Source of the DNA: Candidatus Adamsella avium
GTDB lineage: Bacteria; Cyanobacteriota; Vampirovibrionia; Gastranaerophilales; CAJFVJ01
Length of the DNA stretch: 64,000 nucleotides
Assembly (NCBI GenBank): GCA_904420445.1
Contig: CAJFVJ010000003.1
Location: 330,441-394,440 of the forward strand
Direction of reading: 5' to 3'
Shown: positions 8,935-18,019 of the stretch, in pieces
How positions within the stretch are numbered: position 1 is the first letter of the stretch
How the letters are laid out: every line of letters begins with the position of its first letter
Position numbers and translations under genes: made by a program
Notes under the pieces: model-generated
What the model saw: the letters and a program-made list of their open reading frames with translations, nothing else
The model's database searches: none
What the model was told of the DNA's origin: nothing

Positions 8935-10875
8935 GTGTCTTCGGTTAATCCTTTTGAACAAAATGTTGATATTTACAACAAAAAAATATCTTCCTCTAAA
9001 ACTATTAATACAAACCAATCTTCAGAAGTTTCTGAATCTGCGCAGATTGATACCTCCGGCAGTATCTATTCTGAATCCTCTGACTCTAAACAGTATTCAA
9101 ACGGGCTTTCTGTTGAAAATGACTCTGAAATAGATAGCAACACATATAACGTTATCAAAGAACAACTCGAAAACGAAATTGAACAAAAAAAACAAGCTCT
9201 GAAGGATAAAAAAGATGACAGAGGTTGGGCTACTTCTCTATGGAACAGCGCTAAAGAACTCTTCGGCGGCGGCGATAAAGCCGAACTTAAAGAAATAGAA
9301 AAACTTGAAGAAGAACTCAAAACTCTTGAAACAGAACCTGATAACCTCGATGCAGTCTACAAATCCATTATGGGAAAAGATTTAAGCGCTGAGGAAATAT
9401 CAAAAATCAAAAATTCCTCTTCTCTTGTTTCTTCTCTTGACTCTTCTACGAAGCAGGCTATTATCACTGAACTTGAAAATCAATATGAGCAAATTGAAGA
9501 CTCTCTTGATTCCGCAAAAAGTTCGAACGGTTGGATTTCAGGGGCCTGGGACAAGTTCAAAAACTGGACTGGCATCGGGGCGTCTTCTAATAAAAGTGAA
9601 ACTCAGCTCGATAATATGAAAGAGCAGCTGGATTCTCTCAAAGAAAACCCTGACAATCTTGCTGAAGTCTACAAAAATATCACAGGCAAAGATTTTACAA
9701 CAGATGAGCTAAATAAATTCATCTCTGGAGAAACTTCTCTTGTCTCCGAGTCAAAAGCTGCCGAGTCTGTTTCTAAATACTCGGAAGGGCAAAAAATGGC
9801 TACTGATATCGTCGCTGACGTCGTTTCCGGTATCGCTGCAGTCGGAGCTATTGCTGCTGCGCCTTTCACCGGCGGTGCTTCTCTTCTGCTCGCTGCCGGG
9901 GTTGGTGCCGGGGTTAAAGTCGGGCTTAAAGCAAGTGATTGTATAGGCAATGAAAAAACTTACGGACTTTCTGATCTCGCCTATGACTCTGTTACTGGCT
10001 CCATAAACGGTATGTTTGCTCCGATTTCTAACGGATTAGGCGGTGCTGCTGGTACCGGCGTTGCTAAAGCCTTCGGACTTGAAGCTGCTGAAAACACTGT
10101 CAAAACTGCTCTCAAACAAACTGCAAAAACTGTCGGCAAAGAAGCAGCTGAAGAAGTTCTTGAACAGGGGGCAAAGCAGGCCGGAAAAAGCACTATCTCT
10201 AAAATTCTTGCAAAACAGGGCACTGAATATGTTCTCAAGGAGGGGGCTGAATCCACTCTCAAAACTACTATCGGAAAAGTTGCGGCTTACGGCACTGATA
10301 TGGTCGTTGACGGGGCGCTTAGCGGGGCTACTGACGGCTTTGCCAGAGCTCTCGGTGAAGGACGCATCGAGGATATCCCTCAAGATACCCTCAACGGGCT
10401 GGCCGGCGGCGCTGTCGCTTCGCCTCTCATCGGCGGCGGCTTCAGACTCGCCACTAAAGGCGGCTCTAAAATTGGAAATATGATTGGCAAATCAGACATC
10501 GGAGACAGCGTTGCAGATGAAGTGTCAGATAAATCTAAATCATCTTTCTTGAATAAAGCCGGCGAGCTTAAAGACGCTGCTTCTGACAAACTTCACAAGG
10601 CAGGTGATAAAATCAAAAACTCCAATGCTTACCAAAAAGCAGGCGAGCTCAAACATGCTGCTTCTGACAAACTTCATCAGGCAGGTGACAAAATCAAAAA
10701 CTCTACTGCTTACCAAAAAGCAGGCAGGCAGGTGACAAAATCAAAAACTCTACTGCTTACCAAAAAGCAGGCGAGCTCAAAGACGCCGCAAAAGATAAGT
10801 TCCATCAAATGGCAGAAGAGTACAACTCTACAAGAGAACTCATGGCGGAAGACGGTGCTTCCTTCAAAGACTTAG
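8935..10875 (+). CDS. Repeat/kinase protein, N-terminal part (frameshifted)
   Basis: The GTG start has AGGAG 7 nt upstream. Residues 1-60 are Ser-rich. Two copies of a helical module follow (about 70-165 and 180-270), each with a GW-x-(S)-x-W segment and the ending P-D-N-L-x-x-V-Y-K-x-I-x-G-K-D. Then comes a Gly/Ala-rich hydrophobic region (about 285-350; GIAAVGAIAAAPFTGGASLLL), an Ala/Lys helical region (380-450) and a second Gly-rich part (490-515). From about 540, 27-residue amphipathic helical repeats start. At about 10727 a 34-nt deletion within a repeat unit changes the frame; the reading then ends in an unrelated tail at 10875. The correct continuation is the next entry, and the intact protein would have about 1,550 residues. 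The glycine-rich part could insert in or span membranes. No family recognised. Confidence 0.7.
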   Translation: MSSVNPFEQNVDIYNKKISSSKTINTNQSSEVSESAQIDTSGSIYSESSDSKQYSNGLSVENDSEIDSNTYNVIKEQLENEIEQKKQALKDKKDDRGWATSLWNSAKELFGGGDKAELKEIEKLEEELKTLETEPDNLDAVYKSIMGKDLSAEEISKIKNSSSLVSSLDSSTKQAIITELENQYEQIEDSLDSAKSSNGWISGAWDKFKNWTGIGASSNKSETQLDNMKEQLDSLKENPDNLAEVYKNITGKDFTTDELNKFISGETSLVSESKAAESVSKYSEGQKMATDIVADVVSGIAAVGAIAAAPFTGGASLLLAAGVGAGVKVGLKASDCIGNEKTYGLSDLAYDSVTGSINGMFAPISNGLGGAAGTGVAKAFGLEAAENTVKTALKQTAKTVGKEAAEEVLEQGAKQAGKSTISKILAKQGTEYVLKEGAESTLKTTIGKVAAYGTDMVVDGALSGATDGFARALGEGRIEDIPQDTLNGLAGGAVASPLIGGGFRLATKGGSKIGNMIGKSDIGDSVADEVSDKSKSSFLNKAGELKDAASDKLHKAGDKIKNSNAYQKAGELKHAASDKLHQAGDKIKNSTAYQKAGRQVTKSKTLLLTKKQASSKTPQKISSIKWQKSTTLQENSWRKTVLPSKT

Positions 10876-11240
10876 CTGCTGATAAACTCCATCAGACCGG
10901 CGATAAAATCAAAAACTCTAAAGCTTACCAAAAAGCAGGCAAGCTCAAAAATGCTGCTTCTGACAAACTTCATCAGGCAGGTGACAAAATCAAAAACTCT
11001 AAAGCTTACCAAAAAGCAGGCGAGCTCAAACATGCTGCTTCTGACAAACTTCATCAGGCAGGTGACAAAATCAAAAACTCTACTGCTTACCAAAATGCTG
11101 CTTCTGACAAACTTCATCAGGCAGGTGACAAAATCAAAAATTCCAATGCTTACCAAAAAGCAGGCGAGCTCAAACATGCTGCTTCTGACAAACTTCATCA
11201 GGCAGGTGACAAAATCAAAAACTCTAAAGCTTACCAAAAA
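10558..11240 (+). repeat. 81-nt coding repeat array with internal deletions
   Basis: About eight units of 81 nt encode an amphipathic 27-residue helix of the type AGELKHAASDKLHQ-AGDKIKNSKAYQK. The unit at about 10724 lacks 34 nt (between GCAGGC and AGGCAGGTGAC), which shifts the frame. Another junction at about 11094 lacks part of a unit in frame. The pattern is what recombination or slippage between near-identical units produces. Confidence 0.9.
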
Positions 11241-13592
11241 GCCGGTGAACTTAAAGACTCAATGAAAACATCTATTAAAAGTAAACTAAAAGAAACGAAA
11301 GTAGGAAAAAAACTAGTTCAAGATTATAAAATAGCAAAAAATAATTTTATGAATATTCCTCAAAATAATAGTACAGATGCTCAATTGGTTCAAGATCTGG
11401 CTCAATTTGCAAAAAAAGCTCAAGAATTTTTAGACAGCTCTAATACTTCATTAAATAATCATTTCACAAATTTTGAGAATACATTTTCAAATCTCACAAC
11501 AAGTGTTGATGATGTTATCGGAGATATATCATCAATAAGAAATAAAATACTTGTTTCTTCTTCTGAAAAAAGTGCAATGGTAAAAGAATTATTAGAAGAA
11601 ATAAGAGCGGGGAAAGATGTTTCTCCTAAAATTATTGAACTTATAGATAAAGGTATAGATTTAACTGATTTATTCGATGAAAATCTCTTAAAGGTTACGA
11701 CTGATTTAGAAGATAAATTGGGTAAAGTTTCTACATATTCTCAAGAATATAATAAATCTGTAGAAAATCTTATGGAAATATTATCTGAACGTACTGATGA
11801 AGCAACAGGTCTTGCGAATGAAACAATAAATGTTATTAAAAAAGTACCAGATACAAATGCTTTTAAGCAATTAGGAGATTTGCCTGATAGAACTAAAATT
11901 TTTGCAACTAAAATACAAGAAGATATTTCTTCTTTAAAATCAAAGTCCGAAGCTGCTAAAGCAAAAATATTAGGCGGGAATATTGAAGAAGGACTTCAAG
12001 ATCTTGAAAAATATTATGATGAAGTAGAAGTATTTCAAAGCAAACTGGAACAAGCCTCTATTGATGCTCAAACAACAGCAGAACGTTCCGGTTTTATAGA
12101 AACAATTTCTACTTTAAAAGATAGAATTCAGAGTAAGCTTAACTCTCAAGGTTTTTCCTCTATGTCAAAAACTGCACAAACTCAATCAATTATAGAAGAA
12201 AGCAACATAGCTTTTTCAAAATTTATACAAACAATGTCTTCAGATGAAAACTTACCCCCACAAGTTCAGTCATTTTTTAAAGAATTTACAAGTAATTGCA
12301 CCGTAACAAGAGATTTGGCAGAAGCCCAAAAATTTGCAGATGAACTATACGGTGCCGGAAAATATACATTGAAAAAGTCATTCGGTGCGGGAACTGTAGG
12401 AGAGACCTATCTTGTTACCGATGCAGAAGGTAAAGAATTTGTGATGAAAATGCTCAAAAAAGGAGTATCAGAAGAAAAATTTGAAGCAGATAGGGCTATG
12501 TTCACAAAATATATAGAAGAATTTATAAGTGATGAGGCAGATAAAGAATATAAACTTAAATTGATTAATGGATTATTTGACAGCTGGGAAAAAGAACTGG
12601 ATTATGGTCTTGAAGCTGCCGGAGCAAAAAATATGCTCGATGGTGCAAAACGATTTAATGTTGCACAAACGGTAGAAATAGGAACCAAAGAAGGGCGCAA
12701 TATATCTTTAGTTATGGAAAAGGCTGATGGAGTCGGTCTGGATACATTACTCGACCTTCTAAAATTTAAGAATGAAAATCCTACAGATTATATGACAAAA
12801 TCAATTTTAAATGATGAAGGAAAAGAACTAAATCCTTGGATTAAAAACAAAAAATTAATAGAACAAAACAGTTGGATTAAAGATACTGAGAGCTATCGCG
12901 AAGCACTACCGGTTGCTTATCAGAAAGCACAGAATGAACAAGCTATGTTTCTATCCAAAAAAGGAATAAAAACAGTACATGCGGATCCTCACGGAGGAAA
13001 TGTCTTTGTTGATTTTGATACAAAAACAAAAACTCCCAAAATTACATACATTGATACAGGAAATGTTGTACAAAGAACCAATTCCGAAGTATTGAGCGAC
13101 ATAAGTCTTTCCTTAAACATGCTTATAGGTAATTCTGAAGGAATTGCTCACTCTCTTATTCAAGGTGCGACGCTTCCTGCTGGAGCAACTCAAGAAGAAA
13201 TGGCAAAGAAAATGGCTGACTTGCTTGATGAAAGACTATATAAAGCAGGAATTAACTTAAAAGATGTCAACTATACTCAATCAACAATTAACAATATAAT
13301 GAAAGAGTTAAATATTATTCCTGATGCCGGAAATTCAAATCTTATGAAAGCTACTCTTCAAAGAATTAAGACTTCTCGTGAAATATTCAGTGTTACTGGA
13401 ACTGAGGCAAATAAGGCTATTGATATAAAAGATATGCTTAAAGGAATTGCTCAATCATTTAAAACAAATCCTAAAGAAACATATAAAACGATTAAACCTA
13501 TTATAAAATGGGCTTATAAAAATAAAGATCAAACGTTAATTACTTTCTTCCAGATGATGTTAAAAAATAGTGATTTTGAAAATATAAACTAA
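10809..13592 (+). CDS. Repeat/kinase protein, C-terminal part with UbiB/ABC1-like kinase domain
   Basis: This is the continuation of the preceding gene in the restored frame, which is open from about 10728. The first in-frame ATG at 10809 has no ribosome binding site, so it is probably not a separate gene. Residues 1-145 hold the helical repeats; 150-500 are mostly coiled coil. Residues about 510-760 look like an atypical kinase of the ABC1/ADCK/UbiB type: glycine-rich SFGAGTVGETYLV, lysine in EFVMKMLKKG, catalytic HADPHGGNVFVDFD at about 724-737 (UbiB proteins have HADPHPGN), and metal-binding D in ITYIDTGNV. The last 160 residues are helical. UbiB-type proteins usually act in quinone biosynthesis; fusion to a long repeat protein is unusual and suggests a different role, perhaps as an effector or surface protein. 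A convergent metalloprotease gene starts 5 nt beyond the stop. Confidence 0.7.
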   Translation: MAEEYNSTRELMAEDGASFKDLAADKLHQTGDKIKNSKAYQKAGKLKNAASDKLHQAGDKIKNSKAYQKAGELKHAASDKLHQAGDKIKNSTAYQNAASDKLHQAGDKIKNSNAYQKAGELKHAASDKLHQAGDKIKNSKAYQKAGELKDSMKTSIKSKLKETKVGKKLVQDYKIAKNNFMNIPQNNSTDAQLVQDLAQFAKKAQEFLDSSNTSLNNHFTNFENTFSNLTTSVDDVIGDISSIRNKILVSSSEKSAMVKELLEEIRAGKDVSPKIIELIDKGIDLTDLFDENLLKVTTDLEDKLGKVSTYSQEYNKSVENLMEILSERTDEATGLANETINVIKKVPDTNAFKQLGDLPDRTKIFATKIQEDISSLKSKSEAAKAKILGGNIEEGLQDLEKYYDEVEVFQSKLEQASIDAQTTAERSGFIETISTLKDRIQSKLNSQGFSSMSKTAQTQSIIEESNIAFSKFIQTMSSDENLPPQVQSFFKEFTSNCTVTRDLAEAQKFADELYGAGKYTLKKSFGAGTVGETYLVTDAEGKEFVMKMLKKGVSEEKFEADRAMFTKYIEEFISDEADKEYKLKLINGLFDSWEKELDYGLEAAGAKNMLDGAKRFNVAQTVEIGTKEGRNISLVMEKADGVGLDTLLDLLKFKNENPTDYMTKSILNDEGKELNPWIKNKKLIEQNSWIKDTESYREALPVAYQKAQNEQAMFLSKKGIKTVHADPHGGNVFVDFDTKTKTPKITYIDTGNVVQRTNSEVLSDISLSLNMLIGNSEGIAHSLIQGATLPAGATQEEMAKKMADLLDERLYKAGINLKDVNYTQSTINNIMKELNIIPDAGNSNLMKATLQRIKTSREIFSVTGTEANKAIDIKDMLKGIAQSFKTNPKETYKTIKPIIKWAYKNKDQTLITFFQMMLKNSDFENIN

Positions 13593-13597
13593 ATATC

Positions 13598-14383
13598 TTA
13601 AAGATTTGATATTGCTTCATTTAGATTTGGAAACAAATAAGGCATAAGGTTCTTATTTTCTTTATCTAAGATTAATGTCGTTCCATAGCATCCACCGCCT
13701 TTTTGCTGCCAAGCAAACAAATCAGCAATAATTTCATCAACAGGGAGATATGCCTTTTTATTGAAAAAATAATGCGATACAAGTTTTCTTTCTGACTCAC
13801 TTAAAGAATCCAGTTTTTTTTGAGTTTGAATTTCTCCCAAATCATCTATAAGAGCTTGTCTAAAATTTAAATCAGAATCTAATTTTTTTATATTACATAG
13901 ACCATGTCCAAATTCATGATTTACAATATTCTGCATATATATATCAGAAAGAGGTGGTTTATCGCAAAAACAGAAAAAATTAAAAAGTCTGTTTTGTATA
14001 TTATTATATGTTATACCTAATGTTCCTTGTGGATTTCTTTTTTCTGTTTGTTCAACAATAGAAGAATGCACGCCTTTAGCTTTATAAGCATCAGTAATAT
14101 TTTTTGATAATACTATTTTATAGTCATTTTCCTTAAACAAATCTAACCATCTTTGAGGGAAATTATCTATTTGTTTTGATATTTTTTTTATAAAGTCTTG
14201 TGATACATCTCCGACTATTTCTACAGGAATCCCTTTTATTTCCTTGATTGGCGAATTTTTTATCGTCCGTTCAAAAACATCTGCTGACCGATTCGGGACA
14301 CATTTGCCAACACAAGAAATCGGGCGTTGTTGAACGCCTCCAACTATATTAGATACTATTTTACCTGTTATTTTGGATAGCAA
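13598..14383 (-). CDS. Putative HEXXH zinc metallopeptidase
   Basis: 261 residues from a TTG start with AAGGAGG about 10 nt upstream. The HEFGH motif (about residue 154) is a zinc-binding HEXXH in an IVNHEFGHGL helix, and DEIIADLFA about 65 residues later could give the third ligand, as in gluzincins. The overall length and spacing recall the single-domain metallopeptidases related to the anthrax lethal factor catalytic domain, but I cannot confirm that. There is no classical signal peptide. It is convergent with the repeat/kinase gene (5-nt gap), so the two may form one accessory locus. The substrate is unknown. Confidence 0.6.
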   Translation of the reverse strand: MLSKITGKIVSNIVGGVQQRPISCVGKCVPNRSADVFERTIKNSPIKEIKGIPVEIVGDVSQDFIKKISKQIDNFPQRWLDLFKENDYKIVLSKNITDAYKAKGVHSSIVEQTEKRNPQGTLGITYNNIQNRLFNFFCFCDKPPLSDIYMQNIVNHEFGHGLCNIKKLDSDLNFRQALIDDLGEIQTQKKLDSLSESERKLVSHYFFNKKAYLPVDEIIADLFAWQQKGGGCYGTTLILDKENKNLMPYLFPNLNEAISNL

Positions 14384-14490
14384 ATATATAATGCCTCCTT
14401 AAAAGTAATCCATTTATATTAAAAATTTTAACAACAAAAAATTGCCAATAATAAAGGCTGATTTTAATCTCAAAATACTATAATAATTCC

Positions 14491-16050
14491 TTACCCACGA
14501 CAAAAACGAGCCTTCACTTTCTTAAAGAAAGCATAAGCTGACTCGTCTTTCAGAAGCACTGATACAACAAAGAAAATACCAAGGCAAACAATTGATATAA
14601 CACAAAGCTTGATGCCTATCAAAAGATTGCTCTCTTCTCCGAGCAAAAAAGCCCCCCTCATCATAAAACCGGCAACGCTCATAACAAATGTAGAGACACT
14701 CACCTTCAATAAAGGCTTAACAAACTTTGCATACTCAAGATTAATCTTTGGCATAATCAAAATCCCGAGCATAATCATATTGAAAAACGTCACAATCGTT
14801 GTCGAAAGCGTAATACCTCCGACGCCGAATATCCTTACAAAAATAAAGTTCATCACGCTCTTGACAGCTATTGACAAAACAGCAATCAAAAACGGAGTCT
14901 TCGAATCTCCAAAGGCATAAAACACTCGTGTAACAGCATCACGTGCAACATAAGGTATTATCGATACTGATAGAAAGAACAGCGCCTGTGACACCAAAAA
15001 AGTATCATCAGAGTCAAAAGCCCCTCTTTCAAACAAAAACTTTATCGCATCATAAGAAAATATTGCCATCAAAGCAAACACGGGGAAGGATAAAAACCAT
15101 AACGAATTCAATCCCTTATGAAAATACTCTTTCAAAGACGAAAAATCTTTTTGCCCGACGAATGATGAAAACATCGGAAACAAAGGAACGAGAAAGGCAG
15201 TTGTGATTACTCCCACCGGAAATTGAAAAATCTTGTTCCCGTAAGAAACAGCTGACCACGCCCCCTCTTCCAGTCCAGAGGTAAAAAACATATCTATATA
15301 AACATTTATCTGACCGACTGTTGTCCCGAGCATCGCAGGAAAAAGAATCTCTCCAAGCTGCTTCATCTCATTTGATGAAAAAGAAAAAGACGGCCGATAA
15401 AACAACCCGACCCGAAAACAAGCAGGCAGCTGCAATATTAGCTGGAATACTGCACCAACAAGCGTTGAATAAGCAAGTATCAACCCGTATTTATCGTTAG
15501 GCAAAAATATCAACGCAAAAATTATCGTAATACTCGCCATCAAAGGACTCAAACTCGTATAAAAAAACTCACGGTAAACATTTGCAACACCATAATAAAT
15601 TCCGATAACACCACCGATTAAAATCATAGGCGACATAATCTTCAGCTGCATTGAGGCAATTTTTATGAGTTCAGGCGTCCCCTGAGATATAATCAAGCCG
15701 ATTATGGTATCGGAGAAAATATAAACAAGCACGCTCAACACACCAAAAACAAGAGCGGTAATTGTTACGAACTGATAGAATGTTTCTTTGACCGTTTCAT
15801 CAGGCTTTTGAGTCACATCAGTGACAATCTTCGAAAATACTGCAACAGTTGCCGTATAAAAAGGACCGCCCAATCCCCCGAGCAAAATCAACGCCAGAGA
15901 CGGTATCTGATATGCATAAAAATAAGCATCGGAAACACTCGTCGCCCCATAAGCCTGAGCAACAAACACATCCCGCAGAAAACCCGCAAATTTGCTTATA
16001 ATTGTCAGCACAGCAATGAGTCCTGCGATACGAAAAATGCTCTTACTCAT
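14491..16050 (-). CDS. murJ: Lipid II flippase MurJ
   Basis: 519 residues from ATG 16050. A TTG seven codons upstream is less likely, because TGAGG lies 6 nt before the ATG. The N terminus SKFAGFLRDVFVAQAYGAT-SVSDAYFYA is the MurJ/MviN signature, and the protein has about 14 hydrophobic segments typical of the MOP superfamily. MurJ moves the peptidoglycan precursor lipid II across the cytoplasmic membrane. The ATG overlaps the stop codon of the upstream SpoIID-family gene by 8 nt, so the two are translationally coupled, which fits a shared role in peptidoglycan metabolism. Confidence 0.93.
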   Translation of the reverse strand: MSKSIFRIAGLIAVLTIISKFAGFLRDVFVAQAYGATSVSDAYFYAYQIPSLALILLGGLGGPFYTATVAVFSKIVTDVTQKPDETVKETFYQFVTITALVFGVLSVLVYIFSDTIIGLIISQGTPELIKIASMQLKIMSPMILIGGVIGIYYGVANVYREFFYTSLSPLMASITIIFALIFLPNDKYGLILAYSTLVGAVFQLILQLPACFRVGLFYRPSFSFSSNEMKQLGEILFPAMLGTTVGQINVYIDMFFTSGLEEGAWSAVSYGNKIFQFPVGVITTAFLVPLFPMFSSFVGQKDFSSLKEYFHKGLNSLWFLSFPVFALMAIFSYDAIKFLFERGAFDSDDTFLVSQALFFLSVSIIPYVARDAVTRVFYAFGDSKTPFLIAVLSIAVKSVMNFIFVRIFGVGGITLSTTIVTFFNMIMLGILIMPKINLEYAKFVKPLLKVSVSTFVMSVAGFMMRGAFLLGEESNLLIGIKLCVISIVCLGIFFVVSVLLKDESAYAFFKKVKARFCRG

Positions 16051-17680
16051 CTTCAGCCTCAAAGATTTCAATCCAGACTTTTACTTTCTTATCTCTCTCT
16101 GAAGAATCAAGCGCCCAGAACGATACAATGTTAGAATCTTTTATTAATCGTGATATGTCAATTTTCATACGTCTTTTCAGTTTTATTTCATGGTCGCTTC
16201 CGTTAATACGAAAAGAGAGATGCGATACACCATCCGGATTGTCTATAAAAAGATAGCCTTTCTTTTTTGGAGCAACAAACTGTAAATTCAACTTTTCTTC
16301 TGCAGATACAAAAGCGGGTCTTGTTCCGATAGAGATACCATAATAATAATGCTGCAAAATCTCATCAAAGCTATCCCCCTGCATAGCCATAAAACCTGCT
16401 CCATACTGACTCATTCCGACACCATGCCCGTATCCGCCCCCAAAGACCTTTATTTTTGAGAGATTTCCTTCTTCATCATAGACGTTTTTGAACACTATAT
16501 TCGCACTCGGCAGCGCAGAACCGTCCTTTGTGAAAGTTCGTCTGATAGTCAGTTCTTTTGAGAGAAAGAAAGAACCGTTAGAGGTAACTATCTCAAGGGT
16601 TATAACTTTGCCTGAAACGCCTCGTTTCAAAACTTTTATATCAACAAGATTGCCTATATCAACATTAATTGGTAGCTGAGGTTCGACAAAAACTCCTGCT
16701 TTAGGGAGATTATCAGAGAGGACTTTCTGCATCTCTTCTTTTGTCCAGGAACGAGTCCAGCGATAATTCGGAGAATATATATCATAACTGTTAGGACAGT
16801 TGACATAAAAATCCTCTGCATCCTCATCATCAGATAAATCCCGTGGACATGAAGACTCAATATCAGGTCTTCCAGTCAAATAAGGGATAACCTCATCTGA
16901 TGGAAGCTTGTTCGACTCCCCCGGGAATGCATTGTGATGACTCTCGGTAAAACCTCCAGCAGTAGAAGAATAAAGCGCAAGTATCAGCTCTTTATCATAA
17001 ATTGCATAAAGCCCTTTGGTTTCTTCAACAGCCTGATCAGACAAAGAAGACTGAGTCGCAGCCCCGAAATAAACCTGACATTTCACAGAATCGCAGACAT
17101 CAAAGTTATAATACAACTTTGTATTCGAACTCATTGTATAATTTCTTGCCGCTACAGCCTGAGCCTTCAAAGCCTCTAGTCCGAACCTGACAGGCATCTC
17201 ATTTGGGACAACACCCTTCAAATACTCTTCAAGCGGCAAAATATTTATGAGAGAAAATTTCTGCGACGTCGGTTTTGGAAAACTTACTTCGAACTCACCG
17301 TGATAAAACGCCTGCTTTCCTTTTCTCTTCAAATTCTTTACCGTAAACTGGTTATCTTTTGAAAAAGCCTTTGATTTGATTCCTATCGGATTTCTAATCC
17401 CTCGTTTGTAAACAACTCCGTTAGACGAAACTGTTATCCCCCCGTCTTCGACATCAAAATCGACATATATGCCGCAGGAACCCGTAAAAATTTCTTCCTG
17501 TGTAACTTTGTCATACACAACATATTCATCAACAGCGCTGATGGAAGCTGATGAGTATTCAAGCACGGAAAAATCAGTCGGGCTGATTCCGACACGAACT
17601 ATATCATCACAAAATGCATTACTGCTGCCCATTGCCAGCAACGAAAAAAATAATGTAATAATTAAAATAAATTTTCTCAT
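16043..17680 (-). CDS. SpoIID/LytB-domain protein
   Basis: 545 residues with a signal peptide (to about SNAFC). The central region has the SpoIID/LytB signature: LPLEEYLKGVVPNEMPVRFGLEALKAQAVAARNYT, here about residues 150-185, followed by YSSTAGGFTE and, near the C terminus, GGGYGHGVGMSQYGA and ILQHYYYG. SpoIID of Bacillus is a lytic transglycosylase that cuts glycan strands lacking stem peptides. The catalytic Glu is in the VPNEMP segment and is present. The C-terminal 80 residues are a beta-type extension. It is located outside the cytoplasmic membrane and coupled to murJ, so a peptidoglycan remodelling role is likely. No sporulation is implied by this family. Confidence 0.88.
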   Translation of the reverse strand: MRKFILIITLFFSLLAMGSSNAFCDDIVRVGISPTDFSVLEYSSASISAVDEYVVYDKVTQEEIFTGSCGIYVDFDVEDGGITVSSNGVVYKRGIRNPIGIKSKAFSKDNQFTVKNLKRKGKQAFYHGEFEVSFPKPTSQKFSLINILPLEEYLKGVVPNEMPVRFGLEALKAQAVAARNYTMSSNTKLYYNFDVCDSVKCQVYFGAATQSSLSDQAVEETKGLYAIYDKELILALYSSTAGGFTESHHNAFPGESNKLPSDEVIPYLTGRPDIESSCPRDLSDDEDAEDFYVNCPNSYDIYSPNYRWTRSWTKEEMQKVLSDNLPKAGVFVEPQLPINVDIGNLVDIKVLKRGVSGKVITLEIVTSNGSFFLSKELTIRRTFTKDGSALPSANIVFKNVYDEEGNLSKIKVFGGGYGHGVGMSQYGAGFMAMQGDSFDEILQHYYYGISIGTRPAFVSAEEKLNLQFVAPKKKGYLFIDNPDGVSHLSFRINGSDHEIKLKRRMKIDISRLIKDSNIVSFWALDSSERDKKVKVWIEIFEAEDE

Positions 17681-17768
17681 ACCCCAATTTTATATAAAAA
17701 TAGTTAATACGCAAAAACTTTATTATTTGATATAATTTATTTTACAAAACAAAAACAGGAGAACTCTC

Positions 17769-18017
17769 ATGACAACAATTCTCGGAATAAAACTTTTTGA
17801 AAGAGTCACAACAGCAGCTGATTTTCAAAAAATACTCTCTGAATACGGTTGTTTCATCAAAACAAGAATCGGACTCCACTCCGTATCCGACGGAATTTGT
17901 GCGCCAAACGGAATTGTTTTAATCGAATTTATCGGCAACGACGAAACTCTCGCAGAGTTTGAAAAAGCTCTCAACTCTCTTGGAAAAATCGAAATACAAA
18001 AAATGACTTTTAAATAA
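17769..18017 (+). CDS. Small ACT-like regulator of the TM1266 / iron-only hydrogenase regulator type
   Basis: 82 residues. The pattern LGIKLFERVTTAADFQKILSEYG - CFIKTRIGLH - IVLIEFIGNDETLAEFEKALNSLGKIEIQKM matches small ferredoxin-like proteins of the TM1266 group, related to the ligand-binding domain of NikR. Members are often annotated as putative regulators of iron-only hydrogenase maturation; they have no DNA-binding domain of their own. The ribosome binding site is CAGGAGAA. The stop is 2 nt before the ATG of nagA, so the two are co-transcribed, which is not an expected pairing. Confidence 0.6.
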   Translation: MTTILGIKLFERVTTAADFQKILSEYGCFIKTRIGLHSVSDGICAPNGIVLIEFIGNDETLAEFEKALNSLGKIEIQKMTFK

Positions 18018-18019
18018 TC

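Noticed and set aside
10809-10850. A separate gene starting at ATG 10809
   Set aside because: There is no ribosome binding site and the frame is open upstream to the deletion point, so it is the continuation of the gene starting at 8935.
15808-16134. Plus-strand open frames opposite murJ and the SpoIID gene
   Set aside because: They are antisense shadows of conserved genes.
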